Source of the DNA: Epilithonimonas zeae
GTDB lineage: Bacteria > Bacteroidota > Bacteroidia > Flavobacteriales > Weeksellaceae
DNA: 64,000 nucleotides
Assembly (NCBI RefSeq): GCF_023278365.1
Contig: NZ_CP075338.1
Coordinates: 2,914,001-2,978,000, forward strand
Reading direction: 5' to 3'
In this document: piece after piece, positions 8,286 through 15,534 of the stretch
How positions within the stretch are numbered: the stretch's first letter is position 1
Layout: each line of letters opens with the position of its first letter
Translations under genes and position numbers: made by a program
Notes under the pieces: model-generated
Told to the model about the DNA's origin: nothing
What the model saw: only the letters and a program-made list of their open reading frames with translations
Databases searched by the model: none

Positions 8286-9611
8286 ATGAAAAGAAAAAAT
8301 ATCATATCACTGTTCTGGGTCGGTTTCGGCGTTAACCTTTTTTTCTTCATCGTGGATACAGATGAGAAGACAGTGGAGAACTTTTTCTACGGATTATTGA
8401 TTTGTTTGATGTACTCATTATTCATCGGAGTTAGTAATGGATTGACGAACGAGTTTTTGAACAAAAAATTCCCTTGGGCGGAACAAACCAGAACTCGAAC
8501 CATTTTTGGAATCATTGCTTTGGTTATTGTGAATGTTGTAGTAAGTTATGTATGTGGTTATCTCAATTTTGTAGTGATTCAGAAAACGGCGACAACGGAA
8601 GCTTTCTTCTCTGGAAAATATAACTTTATCAATTGGTTCACCATTAATATTGCTTTGATGATTTCGGCTTTTCTTCACGCCAAAGGCTTTATGGAAGAGC
8701 TGAAAAAAAACACCAAGAAAGAAGTCGTAGAACAAAAACTGATTGCAAAATCTGCCAACGCCCAATTCGAATCGTTGAAGAATCAATTGGACCCACATTT
8801 TCTTTTCAATTCTTTGAACGTTTTAACCGCTTTGATTGATGAAAATCCTGAACAGGCGCAGAAATTCACGACATCGATGTCCAAGATTTACCGTTATGTT
8901 CTGGAACAGAAAGACAAAGAAATGGTAAAAGTAGAAGATGAGATAGAATTTGCTAAAATCTATTGCAATCTTTTGAAAACCAGATTCGAGGATAGTGTGA
9001 ATTTCACTTTTGATGTTAATAATGATGATTTACAAAAATTCGTGGTTCCACTTTCTTTACAATTATTATTAGAAAACTGTATCAAGCATAATTTCGCAAC
9101 CTCATCAAAACCATTGAATATCAGAATCTTCACGGAAGGAAAGTTTCTCTGCATCGAGAATAATCTCCAAGTGAGAGAACAACTGAAAGAAAGTGCGGGA
9201 ATTGGTTTAGCCAACATCGTTCAGCGTTATGCACTACTTACTAAAGAAAATGTATTCATAGAAAAATCAGAACAAACTTTTAAAGTCAAAATACCCATAT
9301 TAATCGAAAAAAATTCTCAGACAATGGCAACTTATACTTCAGAAACTACAGAAAATGTCGCTTACGAAAGAGCGGTAAAAAGAGTAAAAGAACTGAAAGG
9401 ATTCTACGGAAACTTAATCTCTTATTGCGTCGTGATTCCTTTTTTAGTAATCATCAATCTATTGACTTCGCCTGAACAAATTTGGTTTTACTGGCCAATG
9501 TTAGGCTGGGGAATCGGACTTCTGGCGCACGGAATGACCGTCTTCGCCATCGGTAAAAATTGGGAAGAAAAAAAGATTCGAGAAATAATGAATAATCAGA
9601 AATCAATTTAA
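8286..9611 (+). CDS. LytS/YehU-type sensor histidine kinase with a C-terminal 2TM domain
   Basis: A 441-residue kinase. About four N-terminal transmembrane helices (residues 8-128) lead into a His_kinase domain with LDPHFLFNSLNVLTALI and YRYVLEQKDKEMVKVEDEI, then an ATP-binding domain with LQLLLENCIKHN and AGIGLANIVQRY. Unusually, residues about 355-440 add a 2TM domain (AYERAVKRVKELKGFYGNLI ... NWEEKKIREIM), the same module found as two free-standing proteins directly downstream. The partner regulator is the LytTR protein at the end of the operon. The signal sensed is unknown. Confidence 0.88.
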   Translation: MKRKNIISLFWVGFGVNLFFFIVDTDEKTVENFFYGLLICLMYSLFIGVSNGLTNEFLNKKFPWAEQTRTRTIFGIIALVIVNVVVSYVCGYLNFVVIQKTATTEAFFSGKYNFINWFTINIALMISAFLHAKGFMEELKKNTKKEVVEQKLIAKSANAQFESLKNQLDPHFLFNSLNVLTALIDENPEQAQKFTTSMSKIYRYVLEQKDKEMVKVEDEIEFAKIYCNLLKTRFEDSVNFTFDVNNDDLQKFVVPLSLQLLLENCIKHNFATSSKPLNIRIFTEGKFLCIENNLQVREQLKESAGIGLANIVQRYALLTKENVFIEKSEQTFKVKIPILIEKNSQTMATYTSETTENVAYERAVKRVKELKGFYGNLISYCVVIPFLVIINLLTSPEQIWFYWPMLGWGIGLLAHGMTVFAIGKNWEEKKIREIMNNQKSI

Positions 9612-9623
9612 AAATCAATAACA

Positions 9624-9923
9624 ATGGAACATATTAATAAAGAGAATCCACGTTATGCAATGGCTGTGGAAAGAGTACAAAAAATCAAAAAATTCTATAC
9701 CGGAATTCTGGTTTTCGCAATCGTGTTTATGGTTGTTTACGGCGTCAGATTTTTCAAAAACGGATTTCCGCAGAACCTTGGTGAGTTGCACGTATCGTGG
9801 ATTTTCATTATCTGGGGATTGATTCTGGCCATCAAAGGTGCAAAACTGTTTTTGTTCAACTCCGATTGGGAGAATGATATGATTAACAAAGAAATCAAAA
9901 AACAAAACAATGGAAATTATTAA
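9624..9923 (+). CDS. 2TM domain protein
   Basis: A 99-residue protein of the 2TM family: an amphipathic N-terminus (RYAMAVERVQKIKKFYTGI), two membrane helices, and a C-terminal W-E-x2-M/K-I motif (DWENDMINKEI). It lies 12 nt after the kinase and overlaps the next 2TM gene by 14 nt. The family is usual in Bacteroidota LytTR operons. The molecular role is unknown and may be to modulate the kinase (inference). Confidence 0.82.
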   Translation: MEHINKENPRYAMAVERVQKIKKFYTGILVFAIVFMVVYGVRFFKNGFPQNLGELHVSWIFIIWGLILAIKGAKLFLFNSDWENDMINKEIKKQNNGNY

Positions 9924-10212
9924 CGATAAAAACGATATCCAATATCGTGAAGCCGTAAGAAAAGTAAAACGTCTGAAAAGCTTTTACACCCATTTGACAA
10001 TCTATGTTTTGGTAAATCTATTTCTTATTTTTGCCAACTGGAGCGAAATTCGTGATGAACATAGCATTTGGAGTTGGCAGATTTGGGCAGTTCCGGTTTT
10101 TTGGGGAATCGGATTGATAGCACAAGCTATAGGAGTTTTCTGTCCGGGTTTCTTCTTCGGAAAAGATTGGGAAGACAAGAAAATCAAGGAATTGACAGAG
10201 AAATATAAATAA
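9910..10212 (+). CDS. 2TM domain protein, second copy
   Basis: A 100-residue 2TM-family protein with YREAVRKVKRLKSFYTHLTI, two membrane helices and FGKDWEDKKIKELTEKYK at the C-terminus. It is closer to the 2TM tail of the kinase than to the 9624 copy, which suggests internal duplication within this operon. Its start overlaps the end of the preceding gene. Confidence 0.82.
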   Translation: MEIINDKNDIQYREAVRKVKRLKSFYTHLTIYVLVNLFLIFANWSEIRDEHSIWSWQIWAVPVFWGIGLIAQAIGVFCPGFFFGKDWEDKKIKELTEKYK

Positions 10213-10213
10213 A

Positions 10214-10789
10214 ATGACACAGATATTTTTTTATATTCTAATGGGAGCTTGGCTTTTTACCGAGGTCTTTTATAAAAGTAAAATGTCATCCAATAATTCT
10301 GACCAAAAAGGTAAAGACAAGTCTTCCCTCAGCTTGCTTTGGATTGTTATCATCTCATCCATATCGTTATCAATTTTCGTTTCATATATTCATTTTGAAG
10401 ATTTTAGTTTGATGATGACAACACAAAACTGGATAATCTATCTCGGACTGTTTGTATTGTTTATCGGGATTTTCACAAGGTTTTTAATCATAAAATCTTT
10501 GGGTAAATATTTTACGGTAGATGTAACGATACGAGAAGGTCATAAAATAAAAAAAGATGGAATCTATAGTATTTTGAGACATCCATCTTATGCGGCTTCT
10601 CTTCTCACATTTCTAGGTTTAGGTTTATTTTTAAACAATTGGTTTGCATTATTTATAGCATTTATTCCGCCATTTTTAGCATTTTTGTATAGAATTAAAA
10701 TTGAAGAAAAAGCCCTTACAGAACAATTCGGTCAGGATTATATAGATTATAAAAAGCAGACAAAAAAATTAATACCATTTATTTATTAA
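10214..10789 (+). CDS. Isoprenylcysteine carboxyl methyltransferase-like (ICMT/PEMT) membrane protein
   Basis: A 191-residue integral membrane protein with four or five helices. The C-terminal signature GKYFTVDVTIREGHKIKKDG, then YSILRHPSYAASLLTFLG and the tail RIKIEEKALTEQFGQDYIDY, is that of the ICMT/phospholipid methyltransferase group that uses S-adenosylmethionine. The physiological substrate in bacteria is uncertain. It starts 1 nt after the 2TM gene and 5 nt before the LytTR regulator, so it is part of the signalling operon. Confidence 0.82.
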   Translation: MTQIFFYILMGAWLFTEVFYKSKMSSNNSDQKGKDKSSLSLLWIVIISSISLSIFVSYIHFEDFSLMMTTQNWIIYLGLFVLFIGIFTRFLIIKSLGKYFTVDVTIREGHKIKKDGIYSILRHPSYAASLLTFLGLGLFLNNWFALFIAFIPPFLAFLYRIKIEEKALTEQFGQDYIDYKKQTKKLIPFIY

Positions 10790-10794
10790 ACCAA

Positions 10795-11544
10795 ATGAAA
10801 ATTAGAACGATAATCATCGAGGACGAAAAGCCGGCAGTCAGAAGACTGGAAAAACTATTGGGTTTGTTTTCTGATTTAGAATTAGTTACAAGTCTTAATT
10901 CTGTAGAAGAAGCTGTCGATTGGTTTCAGAAAAATGAACATCCACAACTAATTTTTTCAGACATTGTTTTAGGTGACGGATTATCGTTTGATATTTTTGA
11001 TAAAGTCTTGACCAAGGCTTTTATCATCTACACAACCGCTTTTGACCAATATACTTTGAAAGCTTTTAAACTGAACAGCATCGATTATCTTCTGAAACCG
11101 ATTGAAGAAGAAGACTTGGCAAAAGCGATTGAAAAATTCAAATCATTTCTGCCAGAAGAAGGAACGGTTGATTCGCAGGAAATCAGACAAATCGTCCGAA
11201 AAGAAAAATCTACACTTTCCAGAATTTTGGTCAAAATCGGTTACAATCTGAAAGTGGTTTCCATCAACGAAGTCAGCTGTTTCTACAGCGAAAATAAAAT
11301 TGTCTACCTCCAAACCAAAGAACGGAATTTCCCGACAGATTGCACATTGGACGAATTAGAAAATGTTTTGGATAATTCTAAATTTTTCCGTGTAAACAGG
11401 CAATTTATCATCAGTTCAGATTATATCAAAAACATCCACACTTCTCCTAATTACAAAGTTGATTTGGATTTCCAGCCGAATGAAGAAATTACGGTAAGCA
11501 GAGAAAGAGTGAAGGATTTTAAAGATTGGCTGGCAGGAAATTAA
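10795..11544 (+). CDS. LytTR-family response regulator
   Basis: A 249-residue regulator. The receiver domain shows IIIEDEKPAVRRLEKLL at the N-terminus, the phospho-acceptor region LIFSDIVLGDG (Asp near residue 56) and DYLLKPIEEEDL. The LytTR DNA-binding domain occupies about residues 140-245 (RILVKIGYNLKVVSINEVSC, FFRVNRQFIISSDYI). It is the final gene of the operon and the natural partner of the kinase at 8286. Candidate binding repeats stand upstream of the operon promoter. Confidence 0.92.
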   Translation: MKIRTIIIEDEKPAVRRLEKLLGLFSDLELVTSLNSVEEAVDWFQKNEHPQLIFSDIVLGDGLSFDIFDKVLTKAFIIYTTAFDQYTLKAFKLNSIDYLLKPIEEEDLAKAIEKFKSFLPEEGTVDSQEIRQIVRKEKSTLSRILVKIGYNLKVVSINEVSCFYSENKIVYLQTKERNFPTDCTLDELENVLDNSKFFRVNRQFIISSDYIKNIHTSPNYKVDLDFQPNEEITVSRERVKDFKDWLAGN

Positions 11545-11548
11545 AACA

Positions 11549-11574
11549 AAGCTCCCAAAATAATTCGGGAGCTT
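11549..11574. terminator. Bidirectional terminator between convergent genes
   Basis: AAGCTCCC (11549-11556) pairs with GGGAGCTT (11567-11574) around a 10-nt loop. It lies between the LytTR gene and the convergent small exported protein. Confidence 0.7.
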
Positions 11575-11589
11575 AATAATTGATCGGGC

Positions 11590-11898
11590 TTATCTTCTTG
11601 GACCATTCATTGCAAAATCTCTGTCTTTTTTACAGTCTTTGTGCTGGTAAGCCATATAATTCTCATATTGTTGTTTGTTCAGAATTTTTCTGATTCTGGC
11701 GTCATATTCTCTCTGGCTCAATCTTTCTCTTAAAAGGTTATCGATTTTCTTTTGCTGAGCCGGAGTTAAACGGATTCCGGCAAAATCTTTTTGATATTGA
11801 TGATTTTCAACTTTTATGTTTCTCATTCCGTTTTCTCTTTTCTGTGCACTAGCAGCGAATGCGATAAATAAACTTGCTGCTAAAACTAACTTTTTCAT
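11590..11898 (-). CDS. Small exported LTxxQ-like protein
   Basis: A 102-residue protein with a signal peptide (MKKLVLAASLFIAFAASAQ). The mature part contains IRLTPAQQKKIDNLL and YDARIRKILNKQQYENYMAY, reminiscent of Spy/CpxP-like LTxxQ or DUF4890 periplasmic proteins. The downstream-facing paralogue at 12208-12627 shares the signal peptide and the L-T-x2-Q plus ILxKxQYxxY patterns. Role is presumably in the envelope. A pair of GTTC/TTCGTC-like direct repeats lies upstream. Confidence 0.7.
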   Translation of the reverse strand: MKKLVLAASLFIAFAASAQKRENGMRNIKVENHQYQKDFAGIRLTPAQQKKIDNLLRERLSQREYDARIRKILNKQQYENYMAYQHKDCKKDRDFAMNGPRR

Positions 11899-12012
11899 AA
11901 TTTCTAAAATTTTAATGTTAATATTAATTAGCGTTCTTACTTAGTAATATCCAATATTGATGCCTGAAAGTACCATTAATATTGAGTTATAGAAGAATGA
12001 AAGTTATTTACC

Positions 12013-12040
12013 GACGAAGAAATCAAATGTATAGATGAAC
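12013..12040 (-). promoter_or_regulatory. Possible second LytTR-type site
   Basis: Reading the minus strand, GTTCATC (12040-12034) and CTTCGTC (12019-12013) are spaced by exactly 21 bp, as in the site at 8198. It lies 115-142 bp upstream of the 11898 start. Weak evidence alone. Confidence 0.3.
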
Positions 12041-12080
12041 AATACTTTTAGAATTTGTGAGAATTTTTTTAACTCAAAGG

Positions 12081-12148
12081 CTTCGGCTCCATTCAGCCTG
12101 ACAATGAAAAAAGTAGTAGTAGCAATGTTATGCTCAGCGGAGCCGAAG
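12081..12148. repeat. Inverted repeat of the CTTCGGCTCC type (dispersed element)
   Basis: CTTCGGCTCC (12081-12090) pairs with GGAGCCGAAG (12139-12148), with the words CAGCCTGAC and CTCAGCGG inside. This is a diverged relative of the element at 27868-27940. It sits in the 309-bp gap between the two LTxxQ-like genes, which otherwise holds only the possible regulatory repeat. Confidence 0.6.
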
Positions 12149-12207
12149 GATTTCAATTAATAAATATAAAAAACCTTTCAGAATTCCTGAAAGGTCTATT
12201 GATTGGA

Positions 12208-12627
12208 TTAATTTTCCTGTTTACGTTCTGGTCTTTGTCCTCCTTTTTTCTGACCGCCTTTTTGATGTTGCTTTTGGTTGGTCTGATATTTTGCATATTG
12301 TTCTTTGGTCAGAATGCTCTGCAATTTTCCGTCAAACTCTTTATTTTCTTTTTCAAAATTAGCTTTCATTTTAGAATCGTCTGGCCTTTGACCATCTTTC
12401 GGAACTTGAGGTCTTTCTCCGGAAGGTTTGTTTTTTTCAAATTTCGCATCACGTTCTTTATACAGCGCCTGTAATTTTTGTTTTTGTGCAGATGTCAATC
12501 CATAATCATCAAATTGTTTCATCTGTTGTTCCGTTGTCGGTCTTTCGGGTCTTTTTCTTTCCTGAGTTTCCTGCGCACTGATTGCAACTACTGTAAATAA
12601 ACTTGCTGCGAATAATAACTTTTTCAT
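12208..12627 (-). CDS. Exported LTxxQ-like protein, charged C-terminus
   Basis: 139 residues from ATG 12627 (the open frame extends to 12666, but MKKLLFAASLFTVVAISAQ is the natural signal peptide). The mature part is very polar: YGLTSAQKQKLQALYKERD, then a Lys/Asp/Pro-rich stretch, LQSILTKEQYAKYQTNQKQ, and a basic tail (GGQKKGGQRPERK). It is a paralogue of 11590-11898. Envelope location is inferred from the signal peptide; function unknown, with the Spy/DUF4890 type as the best guess. Confidence 0.7.
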   Translation of the reverse strand: MKKLLFAASLFTVVAISAQETQERKRPERPTTEQQMKQFDDYGLTSAQKQKLQALYKERDAKFEKNKPSGERPQVPKDGQRPDDSKMKANFEKENKEFDGKLQSILTKEQYAKYQTNQKQHQKGGQKKGGQRPERKQEN

Positions 12628-12816
12628 AAGAGTAAAATTTATGTTTTTTATTGTTTTACATAGCAATATTAAACAATAAACATTCCTTTAGCAACCGAGG
12701 TTTTGAGCCAATAGACAGATGATTGTTTTTAATCGACGAACGAAACTTATTTATAGACAAAACCGACTTTACGAAAGTTTCATAAAGTCGGTTTCAATAT
12801 TTAATTCTAATTATTT

Positions 12817-14004
12817 TTAGGAAATCACCCCACTTCCAATCAATTCATCATCAATATACCATGCTGCAAATTGCCCTTCAGCAATCGCCGATTGAGGATT
12901 TTCAAATTCCATAAAAAAGCCTTCTTCGAATTGATAAATCGTTGCTTTTTCCAAAGTCTGGCGGTAACGGATTCTCGCCATCACTTCCATAGATTCTCCG
13001 TTTTTTAATTTCAAATCTTCACGAACCCAATGAACTTCAGAATTATCGATTTTCAAAGCTTTTCTAAACAATCCTGGGAAATTTCTGCCTTCGCCTACGA
13101 AAATGATGTTGTTCTCCATTTCTCTGGAAATGATGAAGCAACTCTCTTTGTGTCCGCCGATTCCCAAACCTTTACTTTGTCCGATGGTAAAAAACTGTGC
13201 ACCCTGATGCTTTCCAATCACTTTTCCATCTTCTCTTTTATAATTGATTTTTGCAGACAGATATTCTAATTCTTCTTGTTTTGAATTGAAAGTCGGCTGA
13301 GATTTGTGATATTCAGCAAAATCATTGAAGATTTCTACAATTTCGCCTTCTTTCGGAACCAATTGCTGTTGAAGAAAAGTGGGCAAACTTACTTTTCCAA
13401 TGAAACAAAGTCCTTGAGAATCTTTCTTATCAGCCGTCACCAAACCTTGTTCTTTAGCAATTTCACGAACTTCAGGTTTCGTTAATTCTCCAATCGGGAA
13501 CAACGCTTTTGACAATTGATCCTGGCTCAACTGGCAAAGGAAATAACTTTGGTCTTTGTTATTATCTTTTCCTGCTAAGAGATGAAAGATTTCTTTCCCA
13601 TTTTCGTCAAAAGTTGAAGTCACGCGAGCGTAATGTCCTGTTGCAACTTTCTCAGCACCAAGCGATAAAGCTGTTTTCATAAACACATCGAATTTCACTT
13701 CTCTGTTACAAAGTACATCGGGATTCGGCGTTCTGCCTTTCTGATATTCCTCAAACATATAATCTACGATTCTCTCCTTGTAGAGCTCGCTCATATCGAT
13801 AACCTGATAAGGAATTCCTAATTTTTGTGCGACCAGAAGCGCATCATTACTGTCTTCTATCCAAGGACACTCGTCCTCCAAAGTTACCGACGCATCATTC
13901 CAGTTGCGCATAAAAAGTCCGATAACCTCGTGACCCTGCTGTTGCAAAAGATAAGCGGTCACGCTAGAATCTACGCCTCCGGAGAGGCCAACTACTATTT
14001 TCAT
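12817..14004 (-). CDS. mnmA: tRNA-specific 2-thiouridylase MnmA
   Basis: Catalyses 2-thiolation of the wobble uridine U34 in tRNAs for Lys, Glu and Gln. The 395-residue protein starts [20 protein letters not shown], the PP-loop ATP motif. Catalytic cysteines are visible in [13 protein letters not shown] and [13 protein letters not shown], and KATGHYARV marks the tRNA-binding part. The C-terminal beta-barrel region ends with [12 protein letters not shown]. Length and motif order are normal. Apparently monocistronic. Confidence 0.96.
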   Translation of the reverse strand: MKIVVGLSGGVDSSVTAYLLQQQGHEVIGLFMRNWNDASVTLEDECPWIEDSNDALLVAQKLGIPYQVIDMSELYKERIVDYMFEEYQKGRTPNPDVLCNREVKFDVFMKTALSLGAEKVATGHYARVTSTFDENGKEIFHLLAGKDNNKDQSYFLCQLSQDQLSKALFPIGELTKPEVREIAKEQGLVTADKKDSQGLCFIGKVSLPTFLQQQLVPKEGEIVEIFNDFAEYHKSQPTFNSKQEELEYLSAKINYKREDGKVIGKHQGAQFFTIGQSKGLGIGGHKESCFIISREMENNIIFVGEGRNFPGLFRKALKIDNSEVHWVREDLKLKNGESMEVMARIRYRQTLEKATIYQFEEGFFMEFENPQSAIAEGQFAAWYIDDELIGSGVIS

Positions 14005-14145
14005 TTGATTTCAATTTTACGAAACTCTTAACGGGAGTTCTTAGTTTGAGGTTGCAAAAATACAACTAAAATATTCGCTAAAAAACCATAATTTTATACA
14101 TTGAGAAAATCGATAGTATGAAATAAGCGATAATTAATTTTAATT

Positions 14146-14232
14146 TTGGCAACTATTCCGCCTTCCACTCCCGCTATCCGCCTCTGGCGGATGAGCTCCG
14201 TTCAAGTCGGGTTGCAAGCAATTCGGCCTTTC
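14146..14232. repeat. Dispersed intergenic element, copy A (partial)
   Basis: GC-richer than its surroundings. It contains CCCGCTATCCGCC, an internal CCGCCTCTGGCGG hairpin and GAGCTCCGTTCAAGTCGGG. It shares the GCTCC and TCGGG words with copy E at about 52385-52490. Confidence 0.5.
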
Positions 14233-14265
14233 AAATTAGATTGATAACATTAAAACTCAAATATT

Positions 14266-14790
14266 ATGAAAAAACATTTCACTTTATTAATGATGATGAT
14301 TAGCTTTTGGTCGTTCTCTCAAATTGCAATGAGTTCCGGAACTCAAAACAATCGTTGGACTTTTGGTGGTGGTTTAGGAGTAGGATTCGGGAGCAATTCT
14401 TATTTCAATTTACAAGTTTCTCCGAGAGTAGGTTACAAAATCACAGACCAATTAGAAGGCGGAATCATCGGAAACGTTTCCTGGCAAACTTCTGATTATT
14501 ACAAATCAACAATGTTCGGCGTTGGCCCTTTCGCGAATTATTATTTTGACCGTTCGTTTTTTGTTGGCGCCAATCTTCAGCAATATTTCATCAATTCGAA
14601 AGAAAAATTCACAGGTTACAAATTTGATACAGACGAAACAGCGCTTTATCTTGGAGGAGGTTATATGCAGAGTTTGGGAAACAATGCCTTTGCACAGTTT
14701 GGGATAATGTATAATGTGCTTTGGAAAGAGAGAAGCAGTATTTTCAGTAGTGGATTTGTACCAAGTGTTGGATTTGTTGTAGGACTATAA
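14266..14790 (+). CDS. Outer-membrane beta-barrel protein
   Basis: A 174-residue exported protein with a signal peptide ending near residue 19 (FWSFSQ). Alternating hydrophobic strands such as WTFGGGLGVGFG, NLQVSPRVGYKI, LEGGIIGNVSWQTS and FAQFGIMYNVLW fit an eight-stranded OmpA/OmpW-like barrel, and the protein ends VGFVVGL. Function unknown. It is followed by a hairpin terminator. Confidence 0.72.
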   Translation: MKKHFTLLMMMISFWSFSQIAMSSGTQNNRWTFGGGLGVGFGSNSYFNLQVSPRVGYKITDQLEGGIIGNVSWQTSDYYKSTMFGVGPFANYYFDRSFFVGANLQQYFINSKEKFTGYKFDTDETALYLGGGYMQSLGNNAFAQFGIMYNVLWKERSSIFSSGFVPSVGFVVGL

Positions 14791-14794
14791 AAAA

Positions 14795-14847
14795 AGAACC
14801 CTCTTTATTATCACCATTTGTGTTTAGAAATATTAAGAGGGCTCTTG
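14795..14847 (+). terminator. Terminator after the beta-barrel gene
   Basis: AAGAACCCTCTT pairs with AAGAGGGCTCTT with one mismatch, around a long loop. It lies directly after the stop codon. Confidence 0.5.
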
Positions 14848-14897
14848 TTTGAGACTGCAAATCTAAAAGGAAAAAACGAATTAAAAATTTACATATG

Positions 14898-15482
14898 TTA
14901 ATTTCCGCGTAAAATTCTTTTTTTAATTCTACTTAATGAGACAGGCGTGATTCCCAGTAGGGATGCTACATATTTTGAAGGTACTTTTTTAAGAACTTCT
15001 GCATTTTCTTCAAGATGTTTTTGGTAACGCTCTTCGGGATTTAGTAATACAAAATCTTCAATATTATTTAATAAAATTCCAATCATCATCAGAAACATAT
15101 TTCCACGCAAATTATTAAGTGAAATGCTTTTCTGAGCGCCTTTGTCTATGGCATCATAAGTTAATTCAAAGACCTCTGTTTCCCCCACAGCTTGATAATA
15201 AAATCGCGAGGGACGTTTAAAAATAATCCCGCCATAATTACCAACAAAGCTTTTTTTATTATGAAAAAGCATTGTTTTTTCTGTTCCATTTTCTAAAAGA
15301 TGATAAACTCGGATAATACCACTTTTAATAAAATAAACTTTGGTATTGTTGTCGCCAGGAGAAATAAAAATCTCCCCCGATTTGGACTTTTTAAAAGCTA
15401 TTGATGGCAATAATAATTCTAAATCCTCAGGAGTAAGCCCTGGAATATTTCTTAATAAATAATCTTTTAATTCCGTTGTCAT
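14898..15482 (-). CDS. Crp/Fnr-family regulator
   Basis: A 194-residue protein with an N-terminal cyclic-nucleotide-binding-like barrel (SGEIFISPGDNNTKVYFIKS, GIIRVYHLLENGTEKTMLF). The C-terminal winged helix-turn-helix covers about 155-192 (VPSKYVASLLGITPVSLSRI). There are no Fnr-type cysteine clusters. A second family member of similar length lies at 33267-33836. The effector is unknown; it is a single-gene unit with clpC upstream on the same strand behind a terminator. Confidence 0.85.
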   Translation of the reverse strand: MTTELKDYLLRNIPGLTPEDLELLLPSIAFKKSKSGEIFISPGDNNTKVYFIKSGIIRVYHLLENGTEKTMLFHNKKSFVGNYGGIIFKRPSRFYYQAVGETEVFELTYDAIDKGAQKSISLNNLRGNMFLMMIGILLNNIEDFVLLNPEERYQKHLEENAEVLKKVPSKYVASLLGITPVSLSRIKKRILRGN

Positions 15483-15489
15483 ATTGATA

Positions 15490-15520
15490 TAAAAAGACCA
15501 CCTAAAATATTTAGGTGGTC
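15490..15520 (-). terminator. Rho-independent terminator of clpC
   Basis: Perfect 11-bp stem (15496-15506 with 15510-15520, core GACCACCTAAA), triloop, then a run of T on the minus strand. It separates clpC from the downstream crp gene. Confidence 0.88.
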
Positions 15521-15534
15521 AACTTATTTTGATT

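Noticed and set aside
8418-8798. 126-codon minus-strand ORF inside the kinase gene
   Set aside because: Shadow of a clear LytS-like coding frame.
12130-12474. 114-codon plus-strand ORF rich in Phe/Leu
   Set aside because: Antisense to the charged LTxxQ-like protein; apparent hydrophobicity is a reflection of Lys/Glu codons.
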